From: UMGS1387 sp045540015
GTDB lineage: Bacteria; Bacillota; Clostridia; Oscillospirales; CAG-382
Length of the DNA stretch: 64,000 bases
Assembly (NCBI GenBank): GCA_045540015.1
Contig: JAZQGP010000054.1
Location: 1-64,000 of the forward strand
Reading direction: 5' to 3'
The stretch's first letter is position 1; each line of letters opens with the position of its first letter. Below, one piece after another: positions 7,085-16,443 of the stretch. The translations under genes and the position numbers were made by a program. The notes under the pieces were generated by a model. That model was not told the DNA's origin and searched no databases. It was given only the letters and a program-made list of their open reading frames with translations.

Positions 7085-10000
7085 ATTGCACCTTTGTACA
7101 AATATCGCGCATATTGCAGAATCTGCAGGCATCAACCGTTCCTTTTTTGTAGGGCGAAGCACTTTTTTCTCCACCGTACAGCTGCTTTGCAAGCAGTGAT
7201 GCTGTCTTTGCTGCATCTTCAAGTAACGATGAAAACTCTTCAAGAGGCATAACGGGCTGTTTTTCATTCGCGATGCCGTCTTTGAGCTTTACGGGTATTA
7301 GCGAACCGTCTCCGCTTGGATCCATGGCTAAAAGAATGTCTGTGTCCGAAAGAAGCATTCCGCTGGTTTTGGTTTTTGTTTTGTCGGTATTCTTTGCCTC
7401 GGAGCTGTCGTATCCGAGCTTTTCGTTTTTGTCGGGCGAGGTTACCATTTCGTAAATGACGCCTGCGGGAATAAGATTTTTTCCGTATTTTTCTTTGCCG
7501 TTTTTGCAGATTGAATACAGGTATAGCAGCATTTGAAGATTAAGCCCGTCTTTGATTTCGTCGAGCTTGAATTCCTTTGAGCCTGTTTTGTAGTCGATTA
7601 TACGGATGTAGGTGTTTCCGTCTTTTTCGTACTTGTCAACCCTGTCCACTTTTCCTATGATGTACAGCTTTCTTCCGTCTATGTCAATAGGTACGGGTTT
7701 TACCTCGGCATTGGGAGTTATTGGCAGCTCAAAGTCACACATTTCAAATTTGCTTACAGACATTTCGCGTATAATGCTCGCACCGATTGCAAGCAGCTGT
7801 TTTGAGAGCTTTTTATACAGATATCTGAAGCGTTTGGTGGCATTTTGTGCGTTGCCTGCGCTGAAGGCGTCAAAATATTCTTCCATGAGCGAGATAATAA
7901 TATCTTTAGCTTGTTCTTGTGTCATGAGCTTTCCGCGTTTTTTTGATTCTGCCGCAAGCGGAACGAATTCCTCGAGGATTTTGTGCATAATGTTTCCGGC
8001 TTCCGCGGGCCCCATTTGAGCTTTGGGCTCTTTTCTGAGACGAAGTGTGTATTCGCAGAAGTAGGAAAAAGGGCAAAGACGGAATTTTTCAAGCCGCGAA
8101 TAGCTTGTGCTGAGTGTACCCGCATAGAGAAAATCCGTTGTACTTTTTTCAAGTATGTCAGATTGCGCTTGCCCGCTCATAAGATTGTCAAGCCTTGATT
8201 TGTAGTCGGGCTTTTCAGAAAAGTATTCTGCAAGAGTTTGCTTTTCTCGAGTGTTCTCAAGTGTGCACAGTGTTTCAAAAAGCAGCTCGTTTCCTGCAAA
8301 GTTTTGCCTTGTGTCGGACATTCTGAACACCGTTTCCTTGCAACCTGTTATTCGTTTTGCACTTTCTGCAATAACCGAAGGATACAAAGCCTCTGAGTTT
8401 TCACCCTCATATGACCACAGCAGAAACGCCCCTTTTGATGCGTTGGTTATAAGACTGTACGCAAGAAACAGTTCGTCGTATACGTGCATTTGGGCACTTT
8501 CAAAAAGTGTGATGCCGTTCTGAGAGAGAATTTCCTTTTCGCTGTCCGAGAAGAGACCGCCTCTGTCTGCGCCTGACGGAAATTCTCCGTCGTTGACACC
8601 GAGAACAATCACATACGGAGTGTTTTCGTTTCTTACAAGGGGTGCACTTGAAAAGCTGACACAGTCAGCACTTTCAGGAATATTGCCGGTGTCGTAGTCT
8701 TCACAGCAAAGCTTAAAAATCCGTGTGAACAGGGCAGGGGTCATTGGCATGTCGCCGCCGAAGTCAACAAGGCTGTCAAGGCATTTGCAGAGAAGATCAA
8801 GATATATTCCGTCTTCTTTGTCGTCAAAGCTTTCGGTCCCGGCTTCTTTTGCTATGTCGCACAGCAAATCCCATACAGCTTTTGCGCAGTCTCGGAGATT
8901 TTTCGAGCTTTCAATGGCATCTTCAAAGCCGTCAAGACAGGCTTTTATCTTTATTCTAGCGTTGTTTACCGTCTCAAGAACAGCACTGTCGGGAGTTGAC
9001 TCGACAAAACCGTCCGGATTCATAAGCCAGTCGTCTTCGCTTCTCATGAGTGCACCCGTTATATTCCATGTGCGCACATACATTTCAAATGCGTCGGCCT
9101 CGTTGTCTGTAAGTCCCGAAAGACCCGTTTTTATGTATCTGAGAACTGCGTCGCGCTTTCTCGTGAACGCACCCTCAAGAGCTGAAAGAATCAGCTCGCA
9201 CAGAGCACTTTCCGAGAGCACACGAGGTTTGTCCGTGCCTATCGGAATACCGCCTTTTTTGAAGACTGCATTCAGTATGCCCTCATACGGAGTGAGAGAT
9301 GACGCGCTTATACATATATCGGAATACTTTGCTCCGTTTCTTATAAGCCTGTGAACAAGCGACGCGGAACAAAGTGCCTGCTCGTAGGAAGTCTGGCATT
9401 TGTACACTTCAATACCGCAAAGCTCATTACCGCGTTTAAATTTCTTATTCAGATTTTCCGAAGAAAAGAGCCTTTCATATTCAAAAAGTCCCGATGTTTT
9501 ATCATGACGCAGATTTTTTTCGAGAAGTATGTCGGTTGTTTCAATGTCGGCTTTTTTTGCCGTCTTTTCAAGGAAAAGGGAAGCGTCGCGGCTTCGCGAG
9601 AAAATCTCATCATCGCTTTTTCCGTCATAAGGAAGGCTTATGTAAACGTCATCTGCGTCGTAAGCGATTTGAGAAATGATTTTCTTTTCCTGTGCGGTAA
9701 AGCCGTAGAAGCCGTCAAAAAATACGGTTTTGCCTTCAAAAAACGCATTTTCCTCAAGAGCAGTCATAAGCTTTTCGTACATATCGCTCGTGTCTTCAAG
9801 GTCGTTTTCGAGAAGTGTTTTATATGCTTTGGCAATCAGGGAAACATCATCAAGCTTTGCTTTGAGTCTTGAGTATTCGGGAAGTGCCGAAAGAAGCGCA
9901 GAAGCATCAGAAAGGGATTTGTCGGAAACCGAGCAGACGGTAAACTCGTTAACCGCGGAAAGCGCCCTTTTGACAAATTCGTTGTTTTCGCAGGAAGCGG

Positions 10001-10319
10001 AGTATTCTTTAAGAAACGGAGCAACCTCAAGAAGCGTTTTTGCCATGAGCAGCTTTTTTGCACCCGCATCAATGTGGCGTGACGAAAGACCGCCTGTTTC
10101 TCTGAAAACGCGGTTGCACAGACGCTTAAAGTTTATAACCTCGATGTAGTTGTTTGAAATGTTTCCGAGCTTTTCCACAACCAGCTTTTCGGTTTTTACA
10201 GCACTTTGCTCGGGCACAATCAGAAAAGCGTGCTTTTCATGTTCAATACACTGTGCAAGCTTTTCAAATATAAAACTTGTTTTTCCGCTTCCGTTTCTTC
10301 CGAAGATTCTGTACAGCAA
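7083..10319 (-). CDS. addB: ATP-dependent helicase/nuclease subunit B (AddB)
   Basis: A 1078-residue protein, within the normal AddB size range (~1100-1170). The N-terminus YRIFGRNGSGKTSFIFEKL is the AddB Walker-A-like loop. The nuclease domain is in the last ~300 residues, with GNIMHKILEEF, a strand with IDYKTGSKEFKLDEIKDGLNLQMLLYLY (RecB-nuclease motif DYK plus Q), and the final CRFCNMRDIC, which with an upstream cysteine binds the 4Fe-4S cluster of the AddB nuclease. AddAB processes double-strand ends for recombination. The usual partner addA is not next to it: a terminator and a kinase-like gene follow instead. Confidence 0.93.
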   Translation of the reverse strand: MLYRIFGRNGSGKTSFIFEKLAQCIEHEKHAFLIVPEQSAVKTEKLVVEKLGNISNNYIEVINFKRLCNRVFRETGGLSSRHIDAGAKKLLMAKTLLEVAPFLKEYSASCENNEFVKRALSAVNEFTVCSVSDKSLSDASALLSALPEYSRLKAKLDDVSLIAKAYKTLLENDLEDTSDMYEKLMTALEENAFFEGKTVFFDGFYGFTAQEKKIISQIAYDADDVYISLPYDGKSDDEIFSRSRDASLFLEKTAKKADIETTDILLEKNLRHDKTSGLFEYERLFSSENLNKKFKRGNELCGIEVYKCQTSYEQALCSASLVHRLIRNGAKYSDICISASSLTPYEGILNAVFKKGGIPIGTDKPRVLSESALCELILSALEGAFTRKRDAVLRYIKTGLSGLTDNEADAFEMYVRTWNITGALMRSEDDWLMNPDGFVESTPDSAVLETVNNARIKIKACLDGFEDAIESSKNLRDCAKAVWDLLCDIAKEAGTESFDDKEDGIYLDLLCKCLDSLVDFGGDMPMTPALFTRIFKLCCEDYDTGNIPESADCVSFSSAPLVRNENTPYVIVLGVNDGEFPSGADRGGLFSDSEKEILSQNGITLFESAQMHVYDELFLAYSLITNASKGAFLLWSYEGENSEALYPSVIAESAKRITGCKETVFRMSDTRQNFAGNELLFETLCTLENTREKQTLAEYFSEKPDYKSRLDNLMSGQAQSDILEKSTTDFLYAGTLSTSYSRLEKFRLCPFSYFCEYTLRLRKEPKAQMGPAEAGNIMHKILEEFVPLAAESKKRGKLMTQEQAKDIIISLMEEYFDAFSAGNAQNATKRFRYLYKKLSKQLLAIGASIIREMSVSKFEMCDFELPITPNAEVKPVPIDIDGRKLYIIGKVDRVDKYEKDGNTYIRIIDYKTGSKEFKLDEIKDGLNLQMLLYLYSICKNGKEKYGKNLIPAGVIYEMVTSPDKNEKLGYDSSEAKNTDKTKTKTSGMLLSDTDILLAMDPSGDGSLIPVKLKDGIANEKQPVMPLEEFSSLLEDAAKTASLLAKQLYGGEKSASPYKKGTVDACRFCNMRDICTKVQ

Positions 10320-10429
10320 GGCAAATCCTCCAAGGTATTTTCTGATATTTATATCTTACCACGAATGCCGGATAATTTCAAGAGAAAACGCATGCTTTAA
10401 ATAAGTTGCATTAATTTTTTCAAAAACCA

Positions 10430-10458
10430 TTGTCAAGAGAGAAAAAAACATGTATAAT
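10430..10458 (+). promoter_or_regulatory. Predicted sigma-A promoter of murD
   Basis: TTGTCA at 10430-10435, a 17-base spacer and TATAAT at 10453-10458, 39 bases before the murD start. Confidence 0.7.
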
Positions 10459-10497
10459 AATATTGTATGACAATTTTTCCGTAAAGAAGGTTTTATT

Positions 10498-11949
10498 TTG
10501 CCGTATATTAATGAAAAGCTGTGTGAATACAGAAAATATTTAAAAGGAAAGCGTGCGGCGGTTATAGGTGTGGGCATAAGCAATATTCCGCTTATAGGCT
10601 TTCTGCTTGAGTGCGGAGCAAATGTTACTGCACGCGATGCAAAGGATTTTGAAACACTTTCAAAGAACCCGAGTCTTGATGTTGACGTACTTTGCAAGAA
10701 GGGTGTTAAGTTTGTGACGGGTAATGACTATTTGTCAGAGCTTTGCGAAGACATAATTTTCAAATCTCCCGGCATACGCTATGATGTGCCTGAAATTTTG
10801 CAGGCTGTAAAAAACGGTGCTGTGCTTACAAGTGAAATGGAGGCATTCCTTTTGCTTTGCCCGTCTAAAATCATTGCAATAACAGGCAGTGACGGAAAGA
10901 CAACCACAACTACTCTTACAGCAAAAATCCTTGAAGAAGCGGGACACAAGGTTTTTCTCGGAGGAAACATCGGAAAGCCGTTGCTTTCGGAAATTGACAA
11001 AATAACACCAGACGATTTTACCGTGCTTGAGCTTTCAAGCTTCCAGCTTCATACAGTCAACAAATTTGAAAACAAACACCTTCCTTTTTCGCATATTACA
11101 TTTCCCGACTGTGCAATTATTACAAACGTTTCACCAAATCATCTTAACTGGCACACTGATATGCAGGAATACATTGATGCAAAAAAGGCAGTTTTTATGA
11201 GCATGAAAAAGGGCGGAAGATTTGTTACAAATGCCTTGTGTGATATAACAGCAGAGGTTGCACTTGAAGCCGGGAAAATGGGACTTTGCACATATTCGTT
11301 CCGTTCTGACGGCGAGGATGCAGAGGTTTGCCTTAAAGACGGTGCGATATATTTTGAGGGAGAAAGGGTAATAGCTTCATCAGACATTCTTCTTCCCGGA
11401 AAGCACAACATAGAAAACTACATGGCTGCGATTGCCGCAGTTTATCCATATGTGACAAGTGCTGCGATAAAAGAGGTTGCAACAACCTTTGGCGGCGTTG
11501 AACACAGGCTTGAGCTTGTCAGAGAAAAAGACGGCGTAAAGTTTTATAACAGCTCGATTGATTCGTCGCCCGCGAGAACAAAGGCGGCACTCAGCTGCTT
11601 TGATGAGAGCATGAACGGCAAAATAGTGCTTATTCTCGGAGGCAAGGACAAAAACCTTGATTTTTCCGAGCTTGGAGATATTATCTGCCAAAAGGCAAAG
11701 CACGTGTTTATTTCGCACGACACGCCCGAGAACAAAATGCACGGCTGCATTGTGAAAAGTGAAAAGTACGGCGAGTACAAAACACCTGTTACGGTGTGCG
11801 AGGGCTTTAACGACGCTGTAAAACAGGCGTGTGAGTGTGCAAAAGCAAACGATGTCGTTGTTCTTTCACCTGCTGCGACAAGCTTTGATGAGTTTTCAAA
11901 CTTTGAGGAACGCGGCAGACGCTTTAAAGATATTGTAAACAGCCTTTAA
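10498..11949 (+). CDS. murD: UDP-N-acetylmuramoyl-L-alanine--D-glutamate ligase MurD
   Basis: A 483-residue protein. The N-terminal Rossmann domain reads GKRAAVIGVGISNIPLIGF. The central ATPase domain has ITGSDGKTTTTTL (~128). The ligase signature continues with NVSPNHLNWH, and the C-terminal domain has NSSIDSSPARTKAAL and LILGGKDKNLDF, all typical of MurD. It adds D-glutamate to UDP-MurNAc-L-Ala in the cytoplasm. Translation starts at TTG 10498, with AAGAAGG upstream. It lies outside a dcw cluster and is followed 31 bases later by a metallophosphoesterase gene, probably co-transcribed. Confidence 0.93.
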   Translation: MPYINEKLCEYRKYLKGKRAAVIGVGISNIPLIGFLLECGANVTARDAKDFETLSKNPSLDVDVLCKKGVKFVTGNDYLSELCEDIIFKSPGIRYDVPEILQAVKNGAVLTSEMEAFLLLCPSKIIAITGSDGKTTTTTLTAKILEEAGHKVFLGGNIGKPLLSEIDKITPDDFTVLELSSFQLHTVNKFENKHLPFSHITFPDCAIITNVSPNHLNWHTDMQEYIDAKKAVFMSMKKGGRFVTNALCDITAEVALEAGKMGLCTYSFRSDGEDAEVCLKDGAIYFEGERVIASSDILLPGKHNIENYMAAIAAVYPYVTSAAIKEVATTFGGVEHRLELVREKDGVKFYNSSIDSSPARTKAALSCFDESMNGKIVLILGGKDKNLDFSELGDIICQKAKHVFISHDTPENKMHGCIVKSEKYGEYKTPVTVCEGFNDAVKQACECAKANDVVVLSPAATSFDEFSNFEERGRRFKDIVNSL

Positions 11950-11980
11950 AAGCTGAATAATTCCGTATTGGAGATTAGTG

Positions 11981-12697
11981 ATGATATACGCTTTATCGGA
12001 TACGCACCTGTCCTTTACCACCGACAAGCCCATGAATGTTTTCGGTGCGTTCTGGGACAACCATCATGAAAAAATAAAGGAGAACTGGACAAAGCTTGTA
12101 ACAGAAAGCGACACGGTTGTGGTTGCGGGAGATTTGTCCTGGGGAATGTCGCTTGAAGAAGCAAAAGAGGATTTGCAGTTTCTTGACGCACTTCCCGGAA
12201 GAAAGATTATTCTTAAAGGGAATCACGATTACTGGTGGTCGACAAGAAACAAAATCGATAGGTTTTTTGAGGAAAACGGAATAAAAACGCTTGAAATACT
12301 CCACAACAACGCACTTCTTTGCGAGGACAGAATAATCTGCGGAACAAGGGGCTGGATTAACGAGTTTGGCGTCAAGAGCGAGGATGAGCGCCTTATAAAG
12401 CGAGAGGCACAGAGACTTGAGCTTTCGCTTGAAGCAGGCAAAAAGTTAAAAGAAGAGCACCCTGAATGTGAAATGACGGTGTTTATGCACTACCCTCCCG
12501 TTTTCGGCGGATTTATAAACTATGATATTGTCGACGTGCTTTACCGATATGGTATAAACGACGTATACTACGGACATCTTCACAACGTCAGAGAAAGTCA
12601 GCTTGATAAAGAATACATCGGAATAAATCTGCATCTTACGGCATGTGACTTCCTTGATTTTACGCCTTTTTTGCTTCCGAAGGTGCAAGTTTTATAA
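11981..12697 (+). CDS. Calcineurin-like metallophosphoesterase
   Basis: A 238-residue protein with the metallophosphoesterase motif set: SDTHLS (~8), VVAGDLSWG (~50), LKGNHDYWW (~80), FMHYPP and YYGHLHN near the C-terminus. These supply the Asp, His and Asn ligands of a two-metal centre. The ATG at 11981 is preferred because GGAG ends 7 bases upstream; a GTG one codon earlier is possible. The subfamily with KGNHDYWWST occurs as an uncharacterised phosphoesterase in Clostridia. Placed directly after murD, it may share that transcript. Substrate unknown. Confidence 0.9.
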   Translation: MIYALSDTHLSFTTDKPMNVFGAFWDNHHEKIKENWTKLVTESDTVVVAGDLSWGMSLEEAKEDLQFLDALPGRKIILKGNHDYWWSTRNKIDRFFEENGIKTLEILHNNALLCEDRIICGTRGWINEFGVKSEDERLIKREAQRLELSLEAGKKLKEEHPECEMTVFMHYPPVFGGFINYDIVDVLYRYGINDVYYGHLHNVRESQLDKEYIGINLHLTACDFLDFTPFLLPKVQVL

Positions 12698-12713
12698 CAA
12701 TTGTGCGCAGATA

Positions 12714-12742
12714 TTGATTTTTTTTGATTATTATGATACAAT
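12714..12742 (+). promoter_or_regulatory. Predicted sigma-A promoter of glmM
   Basis: TTGATT at 12714-12719, a 17-base T-rich spacer and TACAAT at 12737-12742, 55 bases before the glmM start. Confidence 0.7.
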
Positions 12743-12797
12743 ATTGCCGGATGAAACATTTTTTGTAAATAAACAGCTATAAGGAGACAGTTTAAAA

Positions 12798-14144
12798 ATG
12801 GGAAAATATTTCGGAACAGACGGCTTCAGAGGCGAAGCTAATATTACTCTTACGGTTGAACACGCTTATAAAGTGGGAAGATACCTTGGATGGTACTATG
12901 GCAAGGAGCATAAATGCAGAATAGTGATAGGAAAGGATACAAGACGCTCAAGCTATATGTTTGAGTATTCGCTTGTTGCGGGTCTTACGGCATCGGGTGC
13001 TGATGCGTATCTTCTTCATGTAACAACAACTCCGAGTGTTGCGTATGTTGTGAGAACAGAGGAATTTGACTGCGGAATTATGATTTCTGCAAGCCACAAT
13101 CCTTATTACGACAACGGAATAAAGGTTATAAACAGCAGAGGAGAAAAGCTTTCGGAGGCTGTTATTGCGGATATTGAAGCGTATATTGACGGAAAGATTG
13201 ACGAGCTTCCCTTTGCAACAAGAGAGAATATCGGACGAACCGTTGACTATGCGGCAGGACGTAACCGCTATACCGGTTATCTTATCTCTCTTGCACTCAA
13301 CTCCTATAAAGGAAAGCGTGTTGGTCTTGACTGCTCAAACGGTAGTGCATGGATGCTTGCAAAGAGCGTTTTTGATGCACTCGGCGCACATACATATGTG
13401 ATAAACAATGAGCCTAACGGTACAAATATCAACACAGACTGCGGTTCGACACATATCGAAGGTCTTGTACAGCTTGTAAAGGACGAAAAGCTCGATATAG
13501 GCTTTGCCTTTGACGGAGATGCCGACAGATGTCTTGCTGTTGATGAAAACGGAAGTGTTCTTACGGGCGACCATATTCTCTATATGTGCGGAAAATATAT
13601 GAAGGCACAGGGCAAGCTCACAAAGAACACGGTTGTTACAACAATTATGTCAAATTACGGTCTTTACAAGGCACTTGAAAATGAGAACATCGACTATGTA
13701 AAGACGGATGTAGGCGACAAATATGTATACGAGGCCATGCAGAAGGACGGATACAGACTCGGTGGCGAAGAATCGGGACATATAATTTTCAGCAAGTACG
13801 CTTCTACCGGCGACGGAATTATAACGGCAATCAAGATTATGGAAGTGCTTATTGAAAGCAAGCTTCCCGCTTCAAAGCTTTGTGAAGGCTTTGAAAGATT
13901 CCCTCAGCTTCTCAAGAATGTAAGAGTTAACAGCAAGCCTGCAGTTATTGCGGACGAAGACGTTATGTCGGCTGTAAAGGCAGCAGAGGAAAGCCTTGGA
14001 AACGATGGAAGAGTGCTTGTAAGACAGAGTGGCACTGAGCCTGTTATAAGAGTTATGGTTGAGGCAAGAGGTGAAGAAATCTGCAAGAAGCACGTAAATG
14101 ACATTGTTAAGGTGATTGAGAAAAAGGGCCATATCGTCGGATAA
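12798..14144 (+). CDS. glmM: Phosphoglucosamine mutase GlmM
   Basis: A 448-residue protein matching GlmM length. It starts MGKYFGTDGFRGEAN, the standard N-terminus. The phosphoserine loop is MISASHNPYYDNGIK (~95-109), the metal loop FAFDGDADRC (~238-246), the sugar-binding loop GGEESGHIIF (~320), and the phosphate-binding loop RQSGTEPVIRVM lies near the end. It converts glucosamine-6-phosphate to glucosamine-1-phosphate for UDP-GlcNAc synthesis. AAGGAGACAG precedes the ATG. With murD nearby, two peptidoglycan precursor genes lie within 4 kb. A VanZ-like gene follows about 20 bases later. Confidence 0.97.
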   Translation: MGKYFGTDGFRGEANITLTVEHAYKVGRYLGWYYGKEHKCRIVIGKDTRRSSYMFEYSLVAGLTASGADAYLLHVTTTPSVAYVVRTEEFDCGIMISASHNPYYDNGIKVINSRGEKLSEAVIADIEAYIDGKIDELPFATRENIGRTVDYAAGRNRYTGYLISLALNSYKGKRVGLDCSNGSAWMLAKSVFDALGAHTYVINNEPNGTNINTDCGSTHIEGLVQLVKDEKLDIGFAFDGDADRCLAVDENGSVLTGDHILYMCGKYMKAQGKLTKNTVVTTIMSNYGLYKALENENIDYVKTDVGDKYVYEAMQKDGYRLGGEESGHIIFSKYASTGDGIITAIKIMEVLIESKLPASKLCEGFERFPQLLKNVRVNSKPAVIADEDVMSAVKAAEESLGNDGRVLVRQSGTEPVIRVMVEARGEEICKKHVNDIVKVIEKKGHIVG

Positions 14145-14165
14145 AAATCCAAAATGTGTAGGGTG

Positions 14166-14672
14166 ATGGTTTTGAGCATTCAAAAACACAGAAAAACTGC
14201 ATTCATCGTATCCCTGTGCCTTGTTGCTTTATGGATGCTGTATATATTCTCGTTTTCTGCAGCACCTGCCGAGGTTTCCACAAAGGATAGCTCTAAGGTG
14301 ACGGAAAAGGTTGTAAGAGTATATGAAAAGGACTATGACACTCTTCCCGAAGTCAAACAGAAAACCGTATTCGAAACAGTTCAGTCAAAGGTGAGAAAGG
14401 TTGCACATTTTGTACTGTATTGTGTGCTTGGTATGCTTGTATGCGTTTCGTGCTTTCTTTGCAGTGAAAGCGACAAGCTGAAATATGTAATAGGCTTTTG
14501 CATATGCGTACTTTACGGTGCAAGTGACGAAATTCATCAGTATTTTTCTCCCGGAAGGGCGGCGCTTGTCAAAGATGTGCTTATCGACAGCGCAGGCGCT
14601 GCTGTCGGAATGGCAATTGTACTTTTTGTGCTTTGGACTGTTATGAGAAAAAAGAAAACCAAATCGGAATAA
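14166..14672 (+). CDS. VanZ-like family membrane protein
   Basis: About 168 residues. A first hydrophobic helix ends in WMLYIFSFSAAPA. Then KVAHFVLYCVLGMLVCVSCF, a further helix, GASDEIHQYFSPGRAALVKDVLIDSAGAAVG, and a last helix complete the VanZ pattern: the histidine after KVAHF, the DEIHQYF(S/V)PGR motif and the DxxxDxxGA motif. Starts at 14154, 14166 or TTG 14172 are all possible; the AGGGTG site fits the last two, and 14166 is given. VanZ proteins were first linked to teicoplanin resistance, but most genomic members are of unknown role. It lies directly behind glmM, probably on the same transcript. Confidence 0.88.
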   Translation: MVLSIQKHRKTAFIVSLCLVALWMLYIFSFSAAPAEVSTKDSSKVTEKVVRVYEKDYDTLPEVKQKTVFETVQSKVRKVAHFVLYCVLGMLVCVSCFLCSESDKLKYVIGFCICVLYGASDEIHQYFSPGRAALVKDVLIDSAGAAVGMAIVLFVLWTVMRKKKTKSE

Positions 14673-14676
14673 AAAC

Positions 14677-14707
14677 AAGGGATTGAATGCTGTTTTCAAT
14701 CCCTTTT
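14677..14707. terminator. Convergent bidirectional terminator
   Basis: AAGGGATTGAA (14677-14687) pairs with TTCAATCCCTT (14695-14705). The plus strand continues TTAATTTTTG. The stem overlaps the stop codon of the convergent AraC gene. Confidence 0.8.
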
Positions 14708-15592
14708 AATTTTTGAATTGTGCATAAATTCACGGTACTCTGTCGGCGTTGCAGCGTAAAAGCTCCTGAACTCGCGGCGGAAAGCCGAAACATCGCCAAA
14801 GCCTACGGCAGAAGATATTTCCTGTATTGAGGAATCGGTGTTTTCAAGCATAAACGCGGCAACAGAAAGACGTTTTTTCATTATAACGTTGTGCAGAGTT
14901 GTTCCGTAACATTTCTGCACAATCCGTGAAAGCTGGCGCTTGCTTAGGCACATGAGCTTTGCAACTTGGTCGGAAGTCATCTTTGTGTTATAATATGTTT
15001 CTATGATATACTCAAGCTTTGATGAGTGATTTATGTCTGTAGGAGTTGGTTTACGTTCAGCACAAAGTACAGATTCTGCCTTGTATGTATCGGCTATTTC
15101 AGCAAGGCAAAGGCACATTCTGAGTGCCGGAAGCGGCAGAAAGATATTCGGCATTTTCGAAAGATTTGAAACTGCCGTGCAAAGCTCTGGTCTGTTACGA
15201 AGTATAACCGCATCTTTTGACGAACACAGGTCGTTTATTGTTTTGAAAAAATCGGACTTTTCAACACTCGACCTTTTGTGAAGTGAAAATGCAATTGAAC
15301 GCCATACTGCGTCCGATGGCAGACCGGATTTTGTATGTACCATGTGTGCGGGTATTATTACAGCATCATTTGCCGAAAGCTGAATATCCCCATGTTCGGT
15401 GTTTATTATAAGTGTTCCCGAGGTGCATATAAAAAGCTCTGTATACATATGTGTATGAAGCAATGAAAGCGGATGACGGTCTTCTTCAAGCATGTAACTC
15501 TCATCGGCTTCGTATACCATAACACGTACCAGCGCATCCTCTACGGTTACAGAGTATTCCTTGTTATAAGGAATCTTGTATTCATCTGACAC
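14696..15592 (-). CDS. AraC-family transcriptional regulator (cupin type)
   Basis: A 298-residue regulator. The N-terminal cupin domain has LLHTHMYTELFICTSGTLIINT followed by ANDAVIIPAHMVHTKSG, the two cupin motifs. The C-terminal helix-turn-helix pair reads MTSDQVAKLMCLSKRQLSRIVQ, then SIQEISSAVGFGDVSAFRREFRSFYAATPTEYR, the AraC signature. The GTG at 15592 is chosen because GGGGGTG lies 5-6 bases upstream; the -10 of its promoter makes the longer reading unlikely. It is divergent from the PnuC-like transporter and its hydrolase neighbour, the probable targets. Confidence 0.9.
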   Translation of the reverse strand: MSDEYKIPYNKEYSVTVEDALVRVMVYEADESYMLEEDRHPLSLLHTHMYTELFICTSGTLIINTEHGDIQLSANDAVIIPAHMVHTKSGLPSDAVWRSIAFSLHKRSSVEKSDFFKTINDLCSSKDAVILRNRPELCTAVSNLSKMPNIFLPLPALRMCLCLAEIADTYKAESVLCAERKPTPTDINHSSKLEYIIETYYNTKMTSDQVAKLMCLSKRQLSRIVQKCYGTTLHNVIMKKRLSVAAFMLENTDSSIQEISSAVGFGDVSAFRREFRSFYAATPTEYREFMHNSKIKRD

Positions 15593-15622
15593 ATAAAACA
15601 CCCCCGCAAATAGCCTACAGCA

Positions 15623-15652
15623 ATTATACAGCAAAAAAATCGGGGTTGTCAA
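15623..15652 (-). promoter_or_regulatory. Predicted sigma-A promoter of the second AraC gene
   Basis: On the minus strand TTGACA (15652-15647), an 18-base spacer and TATAAT (15628-15623), 31 bases upstream of the GTG start. Confidence 0.75.
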
Positions 15653-15704
15653 GTTAATGGGTGTAATATGCGACAAGTATTTGAAAAAATGTCCTTTTCG
15701 GGTG

Positions 15705-15733
15705 TTGAAAAAAACGTGTGATTTTGTTACAAT
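15705..15733 (+). promoter_or_regulatory. Predicted sigma-A promoter of the PnuC-like gene
   Basis: TTGAAA at 15705-15710, a 17-base spacer and TACAAT at 15728-15733. The start codon therefore lies downstream of 15740. Confidence 0.65.
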
Positions 15734-15756
15734 TACCTGGTATTGGAGTGATTGTT

Positions 15757-16443
15757 TTGCAAAAGAATAAGTTGTCGGTTGTGATGCCGATGTTCATAAC
15801 GGCAGTTCTGATTGCCACAACGGGAATTATATACAGACAACCCATTTTTACACTGATTCCTCTTTTTGTGTCGATTGTGGTAAACTTTCTGCAGTCTAAG
15901 GTGAACAGATACGCATATCTTCTCGGAGGACTTAATGCGTTGATTTATGCTGTGGTATACATCTTTTTCCTTAAGCTATATGCGTCGGCGGCATCTGCTG
16001 TGTTTGTTTCTTTTACAATTCAGATTGCAACATACATATTGTGGAAAAAGAAACCTGTCGGTAATGCAACGGTCTTCAGAAAGTTCACAAATCTTCAGAG
16101 AGCGGGGATTGCGGCAGTATTGGTTGTAGTATGGCTTGCTGTGTATTTTGTGATTTCAAACACCGATGCAAATAACAGTATTCTCGATGTCACAAGCACT
16201 GTTCTCGGTACGTTTGTTACAATCATTACGCTTTTTGCGTATATTGAATACGCCCCTCTTATGATTGTCAGCGCATTGATATCACTGACTCTTAACTGCA
16301 AAATAGCTTTTGCAGATCACGGATATATAACTTATATTATTTATTCTCTCTACTGCCTGTATTGTCAGATAAAGGCGTTTATGAGAGTAAATGCACTATG
16401 GAAAGAACAGAATAAAACAAAAAAAGAGGTGCAAGAGGTGTGA
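15757..16443 (+). CDS. PnuC-like nicotinamide riboside/mononucleotide transporter
   Basis: A 228-residue membrane protein with seven or so hydrophobic helices. NRYAYLLGGLNALIYAVVYIF, followed after a short loop by ATYILWKKKPVG, matches the PnuC arrangement of an asparagine/tryptophan-rich core. Translation starts at TTG 15757, seven bases after GGAGTG and downstream of the promoter. Uptake of a pyridine-nucleotide precursor fits the NAD salvage genes elsewhere in the window (33.2-34.7 and 48.5-49.8 kb). It is divergent from a cupin AraC regulator. The stop codon overlaps the GTG of the next, decayed gene, so the pair was once translationally coupled. Confidence 0.75.
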   Translation: MQKNKLSVVMPMFITAVLIATTGIIYRQPIFTLIPLFVSIVVNFLQSKVNRYAYLLGGLNALIYAVVYIFFLKLYASAASAVFVSFTIQIATYILWKKKPVGNATVFRKFTNLQRAGIAAVLVVVWLAVYFVISNTDANNSILDVTSTVLGTFVTIITLFAYIEYAPLMIVSALISLTLNCKIAFADHGYITYIIYSLYCLYCQIKAFMRVNALWKEQNKTKKEVQEV

